A stretch of 64,000 nucleotides of DNA from Streptomyces gelaticus (GCF_014649535.1 NZ_BMTF01000002.1:1-64000); one strand, 5' to 3'. Shown: positions 44,151 to 53,948, counted from the first letter of the stretch. Notes: generated by a model not told the origin, from the letters alone. Translations and numbers: made by a program.

Positions 44151-45635
44151 TCAGCCGCGGGGCACGTCACCGCCCGACCCCGCGTCGACCACCGTCCGGT
44201 CGCCGAGCGGCGCGTCGAGCGTCACCGTGCGGGTCAGCTCCTCGGCGATCATGATGCAGGTCTTCTTCCCGGGCTGCTTCGACTCCGTCACCTTCACGGC
44301 CACCCGGTCCGGGCCCTCGGTCGCGCTCGCGGCGTACGTACTGCACACCCCGCCCCAGAACGTCACCGACAGGGTCCGTCCGTCGGTGCGGTACGACAGC
44401 GGCTGCGGCCCGGACTTCTCCGGGTTCCCCGGGGGAGTCGTGGGGGCCGGTGTGGGAACGGTGGCCGAGGGCGCGTTCTGCGCCAGGTACGAGGGGGCCA
44501 CGGCGACCTGGGGGACCGTGGTGCCCCGGCCGTCGGCGGCCGGCCGCACGGAGAAGAGCCAGGACGGTACGAGCGTCTGCTTGCCCGCCACGTACTGCGC
44601 CGCCAGGCCGAACACCGCCTTCTCGACCGTCACCGTCGTCGTCGGCCGCTCCGCCCCGGCCGGCGCCCCGCAGCGGACCCCCGGCGTTTTCCGGCCTTCG
44701 TCCAGCGGTACGGGGGAGGCGCATCCGCCGATGTCCGCGCGCGTGTGCGCGCCGGGCGCCGAACCGTTCAGCTGCTTCAGCGCCTCGGCCGCGCTGATCA
44801 CCGGATAGCTGTCGCCCTTCTCCAGGCCCTTCAACTGCCCGCTTCCACCGACCACTTCGCCGTCCGGGCCCACCTGGATCCCGGTCGACCAGCCGTACGT
44901 GGGAAGGCCGTCCACCTTCGGGTCGGCGTTCACCACCCGTACCGATCCCATGAGTTGACGGCTGTCCAGCGCGGCGCCGTCCTGCCCCGCCGCCTTCAGT
45001 ACCGGTGTCGCGGCGGCCCTGGCGGCGCTCTCGCTCACCGGGGAACCGCTGCCGGCCGGAGCCGGGTTCCCGCCCGAACAGACCGTCTTCTTCTGGCAGT
45101 TGTCCGTACCGCCGGAGCCGTACCGGGCGAAGCTCCAGGTGCCCGGGGCCTGCTTCTCCACCCGCAGGACCGGGCCCGAACCGTCGCCGTCGGAACCCAC
45201 CTTCCAGTACGTGCCCTCCGCCTGCGGCGTGCCCGCAAGGCCCAGCGCCTTCGCCAGCCGGGCCACCTCGGCCGCGGAGACGGTCCCCTCCGCGCGCTGC
45301 ACGGCGGCCGTGCGCGGCCCCTCGGGCAGCTTGCCGGAGACGCGGTAGACCACCCGGCCGCCGTTCGGGTCGGGCTCGCCCGGCGCAATGCCCCGGGAGG
45401 GCGCCTCGGGCGTCGTGGCAGCGCCCGCCCGCCCGTCCAGGGCCAGCGGGGGCGGGGCGGGCTGCCCGTCGCTCTCCGTGCTGCCGCCGGACCTGCCGTC
45501 GCCGTCCGCCGCGGTCGCGGCCCAGTACGCGCCGCCGCCACCGGCCAGCAGCACGGCTGCCGCCACCGAGGCCACGGCGAGCGGCGAACGCCGCCGGGGA
45601 CCGGTCACGTCGTTGTCGGGTCGCTCGGTGCTCAC
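44151..45635 (-). CDS. Membrane-anchored extracellular protein of unknown function
   Basis: A 494-residue protein with a short cytoplasmic N-terminus, a single membrane segment (SPLAVASVAAAVLLAGGGGAYW) and a large Ser/Gly/Pro/Thr-rich exterior part. The exterior has several cysteines likely to form disulfides (DNCQKKTVCSG, GGCASP, GVRCGAP, GGVCSTYAAS, KKTCIM) and a Pro/Thr-rich spacer (ATVPTPAPTTPPGNPEKSG). The GTG start has GGAG upstream. I recognise it as a conserved streptomycete putative secreted or large membrane protein without a named domain. It is convergent with the erpA gene. Confidence 0.75.
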   Translation of the reverse strand: MSTERPDNDVTGPRRRSPLAVASVAAAVLLAGGGGAYWAATAADGDGRSGGSTESDGQPAPPPLALDGRAGAATTPEAPSRGIAPGEPDPNGGRVVYRVSGKLPEGPRTAAVQRAEGTVSAAEVARLAKALGLAGTPQAEGTYWKVGSDGDGSGPVLRVEKQAPGTWSFARYGSGGTDNCQKKTVCSGGNPAPAGSGSPVSESAARAAATPVLKAAGQDGAALDSRQLMGSVRVVNADPKVDGLPTYGWSTGIQVGPDGEVVGGSGQLKGLEKGDSYPVISAAEALKQLNGSAPGAHTRADIGGCASPVPLDEGRKTPGVRCGAPAGAERPTTTVTVEKAVFGLAAQYVAGKQTLVPSWLFSVRPAADGRGTTVPQVAVAPSYLAQNAPSATVPTPAPTTPPGNPEKSGPQPLSYRTDGRTLSVTFWGGVCSTYAASATEGPDRVAVKVTESKQPGKKTCIMIAEELTRTVTLDAPLGDRTVVDAGSGGDVPRG

Positions 45636-45810
45636 CGGATCGCTCCTTCGCCTGCATTGCCGTCACATGCCGTCGCCCGGCCTGTCCGTCCGCCCCCGGG
45701 AACGGGGACGACGGTGTGACGGGGCAGCGGCACGCACGGTTCCCGGCACGCTTTCCATGCGGTTTCCGTGCGGGGCGTCAGGAGCGACCGGTACCGGGCT
45801 TCGCCGCCTC

Positions 45811-46008
45811 TCAGTCGCCGTAGTCGGACATGGCGTCGACCAGCCGGGCGGAGGCGGGGGGCACGGTGACCCCGTGAATCCGGGACGGCTCGACCGGAAC
45901 GGGGGCAGACTTCGTGGGGGCCACCCAGTGCGGAGCCATCCGGGCGCAGTCCCCGCGCAGCTCGGCCAGGCTGATCTCGGACTCGCGCGTGGCGATGTTG
46001 TTCGACAT
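45811..46008 (-). CDS. Small conserved hypothetical protein
   Basis: A 65-residue soluble protein (MSNNIATRESEISLAELRGD...) with a Pro/Val-rich middle (VAPTKSAPVPVEPSRIHGVT) and an acidic end (LVDAMSDYGD). No SD sequence is obvious. Codon use looks coding (GC-rich third positions), and I recall similar short proteins in other Streptomyces. Function unknown. It lies between the secreted-protein gene and the divergent kinase. Confidence 0.55.
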   Translation of the reverse strand: MSNNIATRESEISLAELRGDCARMAPHWVAPTKSAPVPVEPSRIHGVTVPPASARLVDAMSDYGD

Positions 46009-46166
46009 ATCCGCACCGTAGGCACCACGGGCACCAGGAAGAAAGCCCTACTATCGGGTAGTTTCCCCCTTCAGGGCGGGTCCGGGGAACCGGTAGCGTG
46101 AACTGTCACGCCGCCCCGGGAACACAGCCACCCGTTCCCCCCGATCTCCGCAGGAGCAGTCTCCCC

Positions 46167-47141
46167 GTGCGAATCGCAGTCACCGGCTCCATCGCCACCG
46201 ATCACCTCATGACCTTCCCCGGCCGTTTCGCCGACCAGCTGGTCGCGGATCAGCTGCACACGGTCTCGCTCTCCTTCCTGGTCGACAATCTCGACGTGCG
46301 CCGGGGCGGTGTCGCCGCCAACATCTGCTTCGGCATGGGTCTGCTGGGCACGAGGCCGATCCTGGTCGGTGCCGCCGGCTCCGACTTCGACGAGTACCGC
46401 GCCTGGCTCGACCGCCACGGAGTCGACACCGGCTCGGTCCGCATCTCCGAGGTCCTGCACACCGCCCGCTTCGTCTGCACGACGGATGCCGACCACAACC
46501 AGATCGGCTCCTTCTACACCGGCGCGATGAGCGAGGCCCGGCTCATCGAGCTCAAGGCCGTCGCCGACCGGGTCGGCGGCCTCGACCTGGTCTCGATCGG
46601 TGCCGACGACCCCGAGGGGATGCTGCGCCACACGGAGGAGTGCCGCTCCCGGGGCATCCCGTTCGCCGCCGACTTCTCGCAGCAGATCGCCCGGATGGAC
46701 GGCGACGAGATCCGGATCCTCCTGGACGGCGCCACGTACCTCTTCTCCAACGAGTACGAGAAGGGGCTCATCGAGTCCAAGACCGGCTGGAGCGACGAGG
46801 AGATCCTGGCCAGGGTCGGCCACCGGGTCACCACCCTCGGCGCCCGCGGCGTGCGCATCGAGCGCGCCGGCCAGGAGCCGATCGAGGTCGGCTGCCCGGA
46901 GGAGGAGATCAAGGCCGACCCGACCGGCGTCGGCGACGCCTTCCGGGCCGGATTCCTCTCCGGGCTCGCCTGGGGCGTCGGCCTGGAGCGCGCCGCCCAG
47001 GTCGGCTGCATGCTGGCCACCCTGGTCATCGAGACGGTCGGTACCCAGGAGTACACCCTGCGCCGCGCCCACTTCATGGACCGCTTCACCAAGGCGTACG
47101 GCCACGACGCCGCCGCCGAGGTCCACACGCACCTGGGCTGA
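46167..47141 (+). CDS. PfkB-family carbohydrate/nucleoside kinase
   Basis: A 324-residue ribokinase/adenosine kinase-like protein. The N-terminus IAVTGSIATDHLMTFPG, the substrate motif RRGGVAANICFGMGLLG and the PfkB signature 2 with the catalytic Asp (ADPTGVGDAFRAGFLSGL) are present. NEYEKGLIESKTGW and TLGARGVRI are typical. The GTG start is supported by AGGAG 12 bases upstream. Relatives in actinobacteria include adenosine kinases and sugar kinases; the substrate cannot be fixed. It ends 14 bp from the convergent cysteine desulfurase gene. Confidence 0.9.
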   Translation: MRIAVTGSIATDHLMTFPGRFADQLVADQLHTVSLSFLVDNLDVRRGGVAANICFGMGLLGTRPILVGAAGSDFDEYRAWLDRHGVDTGSVRISEVLHTARFVCTTDADHNQIGSFYTGAMSEARLIELKAVADRVGGLDLVSIGADDPEGMLRHTEECRSRGIPFAADFSQQIARMDGDEIRILLDGATYLFSNEYEKGLIESKTGWSDEEILARVGHRVTTLGARGVRIERAGQEPIEVGCPEEEIKADPTGVGDAFRAGFLSGLAWGVGLERAAQVGCMLATLVIETVGTQEYTLRRAHFMDRFTKAYGHDAAAEVHTHLG

Positions 47142-47155
47142 GCCCGCGAAGGGGC

Positions 47156-48538
47156 TCAGACGAGCCGGCGGACCACATAGGCCGAGCCACGGTCCGCCGG
47201 CTCCTCACCCACGTACTCCTGCTCGCGCATCGCGCACCAGGCCGGGATGTCCAGGCGCGCCGCCTCGTCGTCGGAGAGCACCGTCACCGTCCCGCCCAGC
47301 GGCACGTCCCCGATCACCTTCGCGAGCTCGATCACCGGGACCGGGCAGCGCTTCCCGAGCGCGTCGACCACCAGGGACGCGGCCGGGGCGGTCTTCCGGG
47401 GCGCGGAGACGGGCGCGCCCAGCCGCTGCCTCATCTCCGCCACCACCCGGGGGAGCACCTCCAGGAAACGGTCGACGTCCTGTTCGGCGGTGCCGTTCGG
47501 CAGCGACACCCGTACGTTCCCCTCCGACAGCACCCCCATGGCCCTGAGCACATGGCTCGGTGTCAGCGTGCTGCTGGTGCAGGAGGAGCCGGACGACACG
47601 GAGAACCCCGCCCGGTCCAGCTCGTGCAGCAATGTCTCCCCGTCGACATAGAGACAGGAGAAGGTCACCAGATGCGGCAGCCGCCGCACCGGGTCGCCGA
47701 CCACCTCCACATCGGGCACCAGCTCCGGCACCGAGGCCCTGATGCGGTCCACCAGGGCCCGCAGCCGTACGGACTCCGCCGCGGCCTCGGCCCGCACCGC
47801 CCGCAGCGACGCCGCCGCCGCGACGACGGCCGGAATGTTCTCGAACCCCGCGGCCCGCCCCGACTCGCGCTCGTCGGCCGGTCCCTGAACGGCGAACCGC
47901 ACCCCCTTGCGCACCGCCAGCAGCCCGACGCCCGAGGGCCCGCCCCACTTGTGGGCGCTGCCCGTCAGCAGCGACCAGCCGTCCGGCACCGGCTCCCGGC
48001 CCAGCGACTGCGCGGCGTCCACCAGCAGCGGCACCCCGGCCGCCCGGCACAGCTCCGCCACGGCGGCCACCGGCTGCTCGGTGCCGACCTCGTGGTTGGC
48101 GGACTGGAGACATGCCAGCGCGGTGTCCTCGCGCAGCGCGTCCGCGTACCCCGCCGCGCTCACCGCCCCCGTCCGGTCCACCGGGACCTCAAAGACCGAT
48201 CCGCCCTGGGCCTCATGGGCGGCCGCCGAATGGAGCACCGACGAGTGTTCGACCGCGGAGACGACCAGGTGGCGGCCGGCACGACGGCGTCCCGCGAGAG
48301 CGCCGGAGATTCCCGAGTGGACCGCCCGGGTCCCCGAAGGAGTGAATGTGAGCTCGTCCGGGCGGCAGCCGACGGCCTCGGCGGCGGCCTCCCGGGCGGC
48401 GTCCAGCAGCAGCCGGGCTCGCCGCCCCTCGCGGTAGAGCCTGGACGGGTCGGCCCAGCCCTCGTCCAGCGCGGCAAGCAGAGCCTGGCGTGCGACGGGG
48501 TGCAGGGGAGCGGCGGATGCGGTGTCGAAGTAGGGCAC
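47156..48538 (-). CDS. Cysteine desulfurase (NifS/IscS-like) fused to a TusA sulfur-carrier domain
   Basis: A 460-residue fusion. Residues 1-375 are a class V PLP-dependent desulfurase: PYFDTASAAPLHP, LTFTPSGTRAVHSGI, VSAVEHSSVLHS, the PLP lysine in TGSAHKWGGPSGVG and the active-site cysteine in SSGSSCTSSTLTPSHVLRAMG. From about 385 a TusA-type domain follows with its Cys in DALGKRCPVPVIELAKVIGD. The first part would release sulfur from cysteine as persulfide and the second would accept and pass it on; the acceptor (tRNA thiolation, cofactors or other) is unknown. The gene is divergent from ctaC. Confidence 0.92.
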   Translation of the reverse strand: MPYFDTASAAPLHPVARQALLAALDEGWADPSRLYREGRRARLLLDAAREAAAEAVGCRPDELTFTPSGTRAVHSGISGALAGRRRAGRHLVVSAVEHSSVLHSAAAHEAQGGSVFEVPVDRTGAVSAAGYADALREDTALACLQSANHEVGTEQPVAAVAELCRAAGVPLLVDAAQSLGREPVPDGWSLLTGSAHKWGGPSGVGLLAVRKGVRFAVQGPADERESGRAAGFENIPAVVAAAASLRAVRAEAAAESVRLRALVDRIRASVPELVPDVEVVGDPVRRLPHLVTFSCLYVDGETLLHELDRAGFSVSSGSSCTSSTLTPSHVLRAMGVLSEGNVRVSLPNGTAEQDVDRFLEVLPRVVAEMRQRLGAPVSAPRKTAPAASLVVDALGKRCPVPVIELAKVIGDVPLGGTVTVLSDDEAARLDIPAWCAMREQEYVGEEPADRGSAYVVRRLV

Positions 48539-48701
48539 GCGGCCACGCTAGCCCGCGCCGGGCCCCGGCCCGGGGACGGGCGGCCCGCAGGGTCAGGAGA
48601 AGGAGCGTCAGATGGCGCTCGGAGGGCCGTATTCCACCCCTTCGGGGAGTCGGGCGGCGCGTTGGGCACCCTCCCCGCGCGACCCCAAATAGCGTCCAGT
48701 A

Positions 48702-48730
48702 GGGTTTGGTCCGCATAAACATCCAAACCC
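48702..48730. promoter_or_regulatory. Inverted repeat upstream of ctaC
   Basis: GGGTTTGG (48702-48709) and CCAAACCC (48723-48730) form 8-bp arms 13 nt apart, about 80 bp upstream of the ctaC start. The site lies in the divergent promoter region shared with the desulfurase gene and could be an operator. Confidence 0.4.
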
Positions 48731-48808
48731 CTGCCCGCGTCAGGGCGGCGACCGACCAGAACGACGGCCGCGCCGACCGCGCGGGCGAGACTCTCGGGAA
48801 GGCGCTAC

Positions 48809-49771
48809 GTGAGTCCCAACGGCTCCGACCGCTCGTCGCGGCGCCCGATGCGGCGGAAGCTGCCGCAGGTGCTGACTGCGGGCCTGATCCTGGCGACCGC
48901 CACCGGTTGCACATACAAGGACTTTCCCCGCCTTGGTATGCCTACGCCGGTAACGGAAGAAGCACCACGGATCCTTTCTCTCTGGCAGGGCTCGTGGGCG
49001 GCAGCGCTCGTCACGGGCGTGCTGGTCTGGGGTCTGATCCTGTGGAGCGTCATCTTTCACAGGCGCAGCCGCACCAAGGTCGAGGTTCCTCCGCAGACCA
49101 GGTACAACATGCCCATCGAGGCGCTGTACACCGTCGTCCCTCTGATCATCGTCTCGGTGTTGTTCTACTTCACCGCGCGCGATGAATCGAAGCTCCTCAC
49201 GCTCTCCCCGAAGCCTGCCCACACCATCAACGTGGTCGGCTACCAGTGGAGCTGGGCCTTCAACTACATCGAGAACGTGGACGGCTCGGCCGCCACGGGC
49301 AGCGAGACCTCCAAGGAACTCGACGCCATCCCCAACCGGTACCGGGATGAATTCCCCAAGGGTGCGGAAGGCGTCTACGACTACGGCGTCCCGGGCACCC
49401 GGAACCCGCAGAACGGCAACCCGGGTCCGACCCTGTGGCTGCCGAAGGGTGAGAAGGTCCGTTTCGTTCTGACTTCGCGTGACGTCATCCACTCCTTCTG
49501 GGTGGTTCCGTTCCTCATGAAGCAGGACGTCTTCCCGGGCCACACCAACGCCTTCGAGGTGACTCCCACCCAGGAGGGCACCTTCATGGGCAAGTGCGCC
49601 GAGCTCTGCGGCGCCGACCACTCCCGGATGCTCTTCAACGTCAAGGTCGTCTCCCCGGAGCGCTACCAGGCGCACCTCAAGGAGCTGGCGAAGAAGGGCC
49701 AGACGGGCTACGTGCCGGCCGGCATCGAGCAGACTGGCCCGGCCAGGAATGCGGAGACGAACAAACTGTGA
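48809..49771 (+). CDS. ctaC: Cytochrome c oxidase subunit II
   Basis: Carries the CuA centre that receives electrons from cytochrome c in the aa3 oxidase. The 320-residue protein (GTG start) has a signal/lipobox-like segment (LILATATGC), two membrane helices ([20 protein letters not shown] and [17 protein letters not shown]) and an outer cupredoxin domain with the CuA ligands in [12 protein letters not shown] and His in [25 protein letters not shown] is the electron-entry aromatic patch. Its stop overlaps the ctaD start (GTGA). Confidence 0.97.
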   Translation: MSPNGSDRSSRRPMRRKLPQVLTAGLILATATGCTYKDFPRLGMPTPVTEEAPRILSLWQGSWAAALVTGVLVWGLILWSVIFHRRSRTKVEVPPQTRYNMPIEALYTVVPLIIVSVLFYFTARDESKLLTLSPKPAHTINVVGYQWSWAFNYIENVDGSAATGSETSKELDAIPNRYRDEFPKGAEGVYDYGVPGTRNPQNGNPGPTLWLPKGEKVRFVLTSRDVIHSFWVVPFLMKQDVFPGHTNAFEVTPTQEGTFMGKCAELCGADHSRMLFNVKVVSPERYQAHLKELAKKGQTGYVPAGIEQTGPARNAETNKL

Positions 49772-51504
49772 GCATCCTCAACGAACCTCAGGGTGCCGCG
49801 GCAGCAGACGACTCGTACGAGGACGAGCTGCCGGTCCGGCGCAAGCAGCCGGGAAACGTCGTCGTCAAGTGGCTGACCACCACTGACCACAAGACGATCG
49901 GCACGATGTACCTGGTCACATCGTTCGCATTCTTCTGCATCGGCGGTCTGATGGCGCTCTTCATGCGCGCCGAACTGGCCCGTCCCGGCACGCAGATCAT
50001 GTCGAACGAGCAGTTCAACCAGGCGTTCACGATGCACGGCACGATCATGCTGCTGATGTTCGCGACGCCGCTGTTCGCCGGATTCGCGAACTGGATCATG
50101 CCACTGCAGATCGGCGCGCCCGACGTGGCGTTCCCGCGGCTGAACATGTTCGCGTACTGGCTGTACCTCTTCGGCTCGCTCATCGCGGTGGCCGGCTTCC
50201 TCACCCCGCAGGGTGCGGCCGACTTCGGCTGGTTCGCCTACTCCCCGCTGACCGACGCGGTCCGTTCGCCGGGCATCGGCGGCGACATGTGGATCATGGG
50301 TCTGGCCTTCTCCGGCTTCGGCACGATCCTCGGTTCGGTCAACTTCATCACCACGATCATCTGCATGCGTGCCCCTGGCATGACGATGTTCCGTATGCCG
50401 ATCTTCACCTGGAACGTCCTGCTGACCGGTGTGCTGGTCCTGCTGGCCTTCCCGGTTCTCGCCGCGGCGCTCTTCGCGCTGGAGGCGGACCGCAAGTTCG
50501 GTGCACATATCTTCGACGCGGCCAATGGCGGCGCATTGCTCTGGCAGCACCTCTTCTGGTTCTTCGGCCACCCAGAGGTGTACATCATTGCCCTGCCGTT
50601 CTTCGGAATCATTTCCGAAGTGATTCCGGTGTTCAGCCGGAAGCCGATGTTCGGTTACATCGGTCTGATCAGCGCGACGATCGCCATCGCAGGCCTTTCC
50701 GTGACCGTGTGGGCGCACCACATGTACGTCACCGGCGGTGTGCTGTTGCCGTTCTTCTCGTTCATGACATTCCTCATCGCGGTACCGACCGGTGTGAAGT
50801 TCTTCAACTGGATCGGCACGATGTGGAAGGGATCGCTGTCCTTCGAGACACCGATGCTCTGGGCCATCGGCTTCCTGATCACCTTCACCTTCGGTGGTCT
50901 GACCGGTGTGATCCTGGCGTCGCCCCCGCTGGACTTCCACGTCTCGGACTCGTACTTCGTCGTCGCGCACTTCCACTACGTCATCTTCGGCACCGTGGTC
51001 TTCGCGATGTTCTCCGGATTCCACTTCTGGTGGCCGAAGTTCACCGGCAAGATGCTGGACGAGCGGCTCGGCAAGATCACGTTCTGGACGCTGTTCGTGG
51101 GCTTCCACGGCACGTTCCTGGTGCAGCACTGGCTGGGCGCCGAGGGCATGCCGCGTCGTTACGCGGACTACCTCGCCGCGGACGGCTTCACCGCGCTGAA
51201 CACGATCTCGACGATCTCCTCGTTCCTGCTCGGCCTGTCGATGCTGCCGTTCTTCTACAACGTGTGGAAGACCGCCAAGTACGGCAAGAAGATCGAGGTC
51301 GACGACCCGTGGGGCTACGGCCGTTCGCTGGAGTGGGCGACCTCCTGCCCGCCGCCGCGGCACAACTTCCTCACCCTGCCCCGCATCCGTTCCGAATCCC
51401 CGGCGTTCGACCTGCACCACCCGGAGATCTCGGCGCTCGAGCAGCTGGAGCAGCACCCCGAGGATGACAAGGCCCTCGCCGGTGGCAAGGAGGCGGGCAA
51501 GTGA
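49768..51504 (+). CDS. ctaD: Cytochrome c oxidase subunit I
   Basis: The catalytic haem a/a3-CuB subunit, reducing oxygen and pumping protons. The 578-residue protein (GTG start, [15 protein letters not shown]) has twelve membrane helices and the diagnostic motif [20 protein letters not shown], with the CuB-ligand His and cross-linked Tyr, then [10 protein letters not shown] and [10 protein letters not shown] carrying haem a3/a ligands. Four-base overlaps with ctaC and ctaF show a tightly coupled operon. Confidence 0.98.
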   Translation: MSILNEPQGAAAADDSYEDELPVRRKQPGNVVVKWLTTTDHKTIGTMYLVTSFAFFCIGGLMALFMRAELARPGTQIMSNEQFNQAFTMHGTIMLLMFATPLFAGFANWIMPLQIGAPDVAFPRLNMFAYWLYLFGSLIAVAGFLTPQGAADFGWFAYSPLTDAVRSPGIGGDMWIMGLAFSGFGTILGSVNFITTIICMRAPGMTMFRMPIFTWNVLLTGVLVLLAFPVLAAALFALEADRKFGAHIFDAANGGALLWQHLFWFFGHPEVYIIALPFFGIISEVIPVFSRKPMFGYIGLISATIAIAGLSVTVWAHHMYVTGGVLLPFFSFMTFLIAVPTGVKFFNWIGTMWKGSLSFETPMLWAIGFLITFTFGGLTGVILASPPLDFHVSDSYFVVAHFHYVIFGTVVFAMFSGFHFWWPKFTGKMLDERLGKITFWTLFVGFHGTFLVQHWLGAEGMPRRYADYLAADGFTALNTISTISSFLLGLSMLPFFYNVWKTAKYGKKIEVDDPWGYGRSLEWATSCPPPRHNFLTLPRIRSESPAFDLHHPEISALEQLEQHPEDDKALAGGKEAGK

Positions 51505-51899
51505 AGATCCAGGGCAAGATGTTCATCTGGCTGAGCGTCTTCATGCTCGCCATGGCCATCACGTACGGCGTGTGGTCGAAGGAGCCGGCCGGTACCACCG
51601 CGCTCTTCCTGGGCTTCGGCCTGAGCGTCATGATCGGCTTCTACCTGGCCTTCACGGCCCGGCGGGTCGACGCCATGGCGCAGGACAACAAGGAAGCCGA
51701 CGTCGCGGACGAGGCCGGCGAGGTGGGGTTCTTCTCCCCGCACAGCTGGCAGCCGCTCTCGCTGGCGATCGGCGGTGCTCTCGCCTTCATGGGAGTCATC
51801 TTCGGCTGGTGGCTGCTCTACTTCTCGCTCCCGGTCGTCCTGATCGGTCTCTTCGGCTGGGTCTTCGAGTACTACCGCGGTGAGAACCGCACCCAGTGA
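51501..51899 (+). CDS. ctaF: Cytochrome c oxidase subunit IV
   Basis: A 132-residue actinobacterial oxidase subunit with four membrane helices in two pairs ([78 protein letters not shown]). It starts at GTG inside the ctaD stop (GTGA), so it is translationally coupled. It is the last gene of ctaC-ctaD-ctaF, followed by a terminator. Confidence 0.95.
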   Translation: MKIQGKMFIWLSVFMLAMAITYGVWSKEPAGTTALFLGFGLSVMIGFYLAFTARRVDAMAQDNKEADVADEAGEVGFFSPHSWQPLSLAIGGALAFMGVIFGWWLLYFSLPVVLIGLFGWVFEYYRGENRTQ

Positions 51900-51922
51900 C
51901 ACGGCACCACCGCTCCACCTGA

Positions 51923-51966
51923 CGGGGGGCCCGCACTTCTCCACCGAGAGGAGTGCGGGTCCCCCG
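51923..51966 (+). terminator. Terminator of ctaCDF
   Basis: A 19-bp stem with two G-U wobble pairs (51923-51941 with 51948-51966) and a 6-nt loop. Confidence 0.85.
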
Positions 51967-52017
51967 TTCGCATGCACACCGCGCGCCGATCCGGGCGAAC
52001 CTCCATAGCTTGGGTTT

Positions 52018-53274
52018 ATGAACCACACGCCGCGCATCCGCCCCGCAGTGGGCTGCACTCTGCTGGCCGCGACCCTGGTCGCAGGCGTGACCGCCTGTGG
52101 CGGATCCGGCGGCCATCCGCTCGCGGAGAAGCCCTACGACGCGGTGGACGAGATCTCCTCCAACGCCTCCGACGGCGACGAGAAGGTCGACCCCGGCAAG
52201 CCGCTGGAGGTCACCGTCAACGGCGACGACGGCCGGATCACGGACGTGTCGGCCGTCGACGCGACCGGCCGCCACCTGGCGGGCGAGCTCGACGCAGACG
52301 GGAAGCGGTGGCACTCCACACTCCCGCTCGCCGCCGGCACCAAGTACACCGTCCGGGTCAGCACGGAGGACGACGACGGCGCGCCGGGCAGCCGTACGCT
52401 CTCCTTCGGGACCACTTCCGCCAAGAAGTTCCTGAAGGTCGCCTTCGGCCCTCAGGCGGGCACCTACGGCGTCGGACAGCCCATCACGGCGGAACTCAGC
52501 GCTCCGGTCAAGGACAAGGCGTCCAGGGCCAACGTGGAGCGCGCCCTCAGCGTCCGCTCGACCCCCGCCGTGACCGGCTCCTGGTACTGGGTCGACGACA
52601 AGACCCTGCACTACCGCCCCAAGGACTACTGGCCCGCCAGGGCCACCATCGACGTCACCAGCGGCCTGGCCGGGGTGAAGGTCACCGACGCCCTCTACGG
52701 CGCCCCCACGAAGGCGCTGAGGCTCACCACGGGCGACCGCATCGAGGCCGTCACGGACGCCGCGGCGCACTCGATGACGGTCAAGCGCAACGGGAAAGTG
52801 ATCAACACCATTCCGGTGACGACCGGCAAGCCCGGCTTCGCCACCCGAAACGGTGTCAAGGTCGTGCTGGGCAAGGAATACAGCGTACGTATGCGCGGGG
52901 AGACGATCGGCATCGCGGAGGGCTCCTCCGACTCGTACGACCTGCAGGTCTACTACGCGACGCGCGTCACCTGGAGCGGCGAGTACGTGCACGCGGCGCC
53001 CTGGTCCACCGGCTCGCAGGGGAACGCGAACGTCAGCCACGGCTGTACGGGCATGAGCACCGGTCTGGCCGAGTGGTTCTTCAACACCGTGCGGCCGGGC
53101 GACATCGTCACGGTCGTGGGCAGCCAGGGCGAGACGATGACGCCGTTCGACAACGGCTACGGGGACTGGAACCTGTCCTGGGCCAAATGGCTGAAGGGCA
53201 GCGCCCTGCAGAAGAACACCACCCCGGACCGGACGGACACGATCCAGGCGGCGCGACTGCGCCCCGAGGTCTGA
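52018..53274 (+). CDS. L,D-transpeptidase lipoprotein (YkuD) with Ig-like domains
   Basis: A 418-residue envelope enzyme forming 3-3 cross-links in peptidoglycan. A lipobox (LVAGVTAC, Cys about 27) anchors it outside. Residues 60-250 form two Ig-like domains (EVTVNGDDGRITDVSAVD; FGPQAGTYGVGQPITAELSA). The catalytic YkuD domain (about 250-400) has GEYVHAAPW and the active-site SHGCTGMS. This is the LdtMt2-like layout common in actinobacteria. The gene lies between two halves of the respiratory cluster but is flanked by its own promoter region and is likely independent of it. Confidence 0.94.
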   Translation: MNHTPRIRPAVGCTLLAATLVAGVTACGGSGGHPLAEKPYDAVDEISSNASDGDEKVDPGKPLEVTVNGDDGRITDVSAVDATGRHLAGELDADGKRWHSTLPLAAGTKYTVRVSTEDDDGAPGSRTLSFGTTSAKKFLKVAFGPQAGTYGVGQPITAELSAPVKDKASRANVERALSVRSTPAVTGSWYWVDDKTLHYRPKDYWPARATIDVTSGLAGVKVTDALYGAPTKALRLTTGDRIEAVTDAAAHSMTVKRNGKVINTIPVTTGKPGFATRNGVKVVLGKEYSVRMRGETIGIAEGSSDSYDLQVYYATRVTWSGEYVHAAPWSTGSQGNANVSHGCTGMSTGLAEWFFNTVRPGDIVTVVGSQGETMTPFDNGYGDWNLSWAKWLKGSALQKNTTPDRTDTIQAARLRPEV

Positions 53275-53349
53275 CCGGACCGGGGAGTGCGCTGCCCCTC
53301 GGAGCCTGTCGGGCTCTCAGCGGGACCGCGGACGAAACCGCGACACGAC

Positions 53350-53751
53350 TCAGGCGTTCACGCAGTCCCTGCTGCGGAGCAGGGCGGCCAGGGCGTCCGC
53401 GAACTCGACCGGCTCGACCGGCAGGGTCACCGCGGCGTCCGCACGGCTCCAGGTGGCCAGCCAGGCGTCCTGCGGACGTCCGATCAGCAGCAGCACCGGC
53501 GGGCAGCGGAAGATCTCGTCCTTGATCTGCCGGCAGACGCCCATGCCGCCCGCGGGCGCCGTCTCGCCGTCCAGCACGCAGACGTCGACGCCGCCGCGGT
53601 CCAGCGCCTCCAGGACGGCGGGCAGGGTGGCGCATTCCAGGAATTCCACCGGTGGCACATCAGCCGCGGGCCTGTGCCCGGCTGCCAGCCTCACCTGCTC
53701 ACGGGTGTTGGCGTCGTCGCTGTAGACCAGGACCGTGGCGGTCGGCTGCAT
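53350..53751 (-). CDS. Receiver-like protein of unknown function
   Basis: A 133-residue single-domain protein with a response-regulator receiver fold: VLVYSDDANTREQV at the N-terminus, the would-be phosphorylation Asp in VDVCVLDGETAPAGG, then VLLLIGRPQDAW. Where a receiver has the conserved Lys, this protein has LPVEPVEFADALAAL, so it is probably a pseudo-receiver. GGAGG precedes the ATG (MQPTATVLVYS). It is divergent from ctaE and convergent with the transpeptidase gene. There is no output domain and no kinase nearby. Confidence 0.75.
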   Translation of the reverse strand: MQPTATVLVYSDDANTREQVRLAAGHRPAADVPPVEFLECATLPAVLEALDRGGVDVCVLDGETAPAGGMGVCRQIKDEIFRCPPVLLLIGRPQDAWLATWSRADAAVTLPVEPVEFADALAALLRSRDCVNA

Positions 53752-53927
53752 TGTTCCTCCGTGACATCTGTGTCTTCGGGGCTTTCCGGGCATGAACCGA
53801 TGCGCGGATCGTACTCCGCCCGACGGCCTGTCAGCACTGCCCGGGACAGCGGTTCCATGGGCCGTTCGGGGAGGACACACCCGGCTGACACACCGAACGG
53901 CACCCCCCGGGGTGAGGGCGGGATAAG

Positions 53928-53948
53928 CGACCGACATAATGTCGGTCG
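53928..53948. promoter_or_regulatory. 21-bp perfect palindrome across the ctaE start codon
   Basis: CGACCGACAT-A-ATGTCGGTCG is a perfect 10-bp inverted repeat about one base and covers the first ATG of ctaE. A -10-like CATAAT (53935-53940) sits at its centre. That would place transcription start at about 53947, next to the GTG at 53948, so a leaderless mRNA under operator control is possible. Confidence 0.55.
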
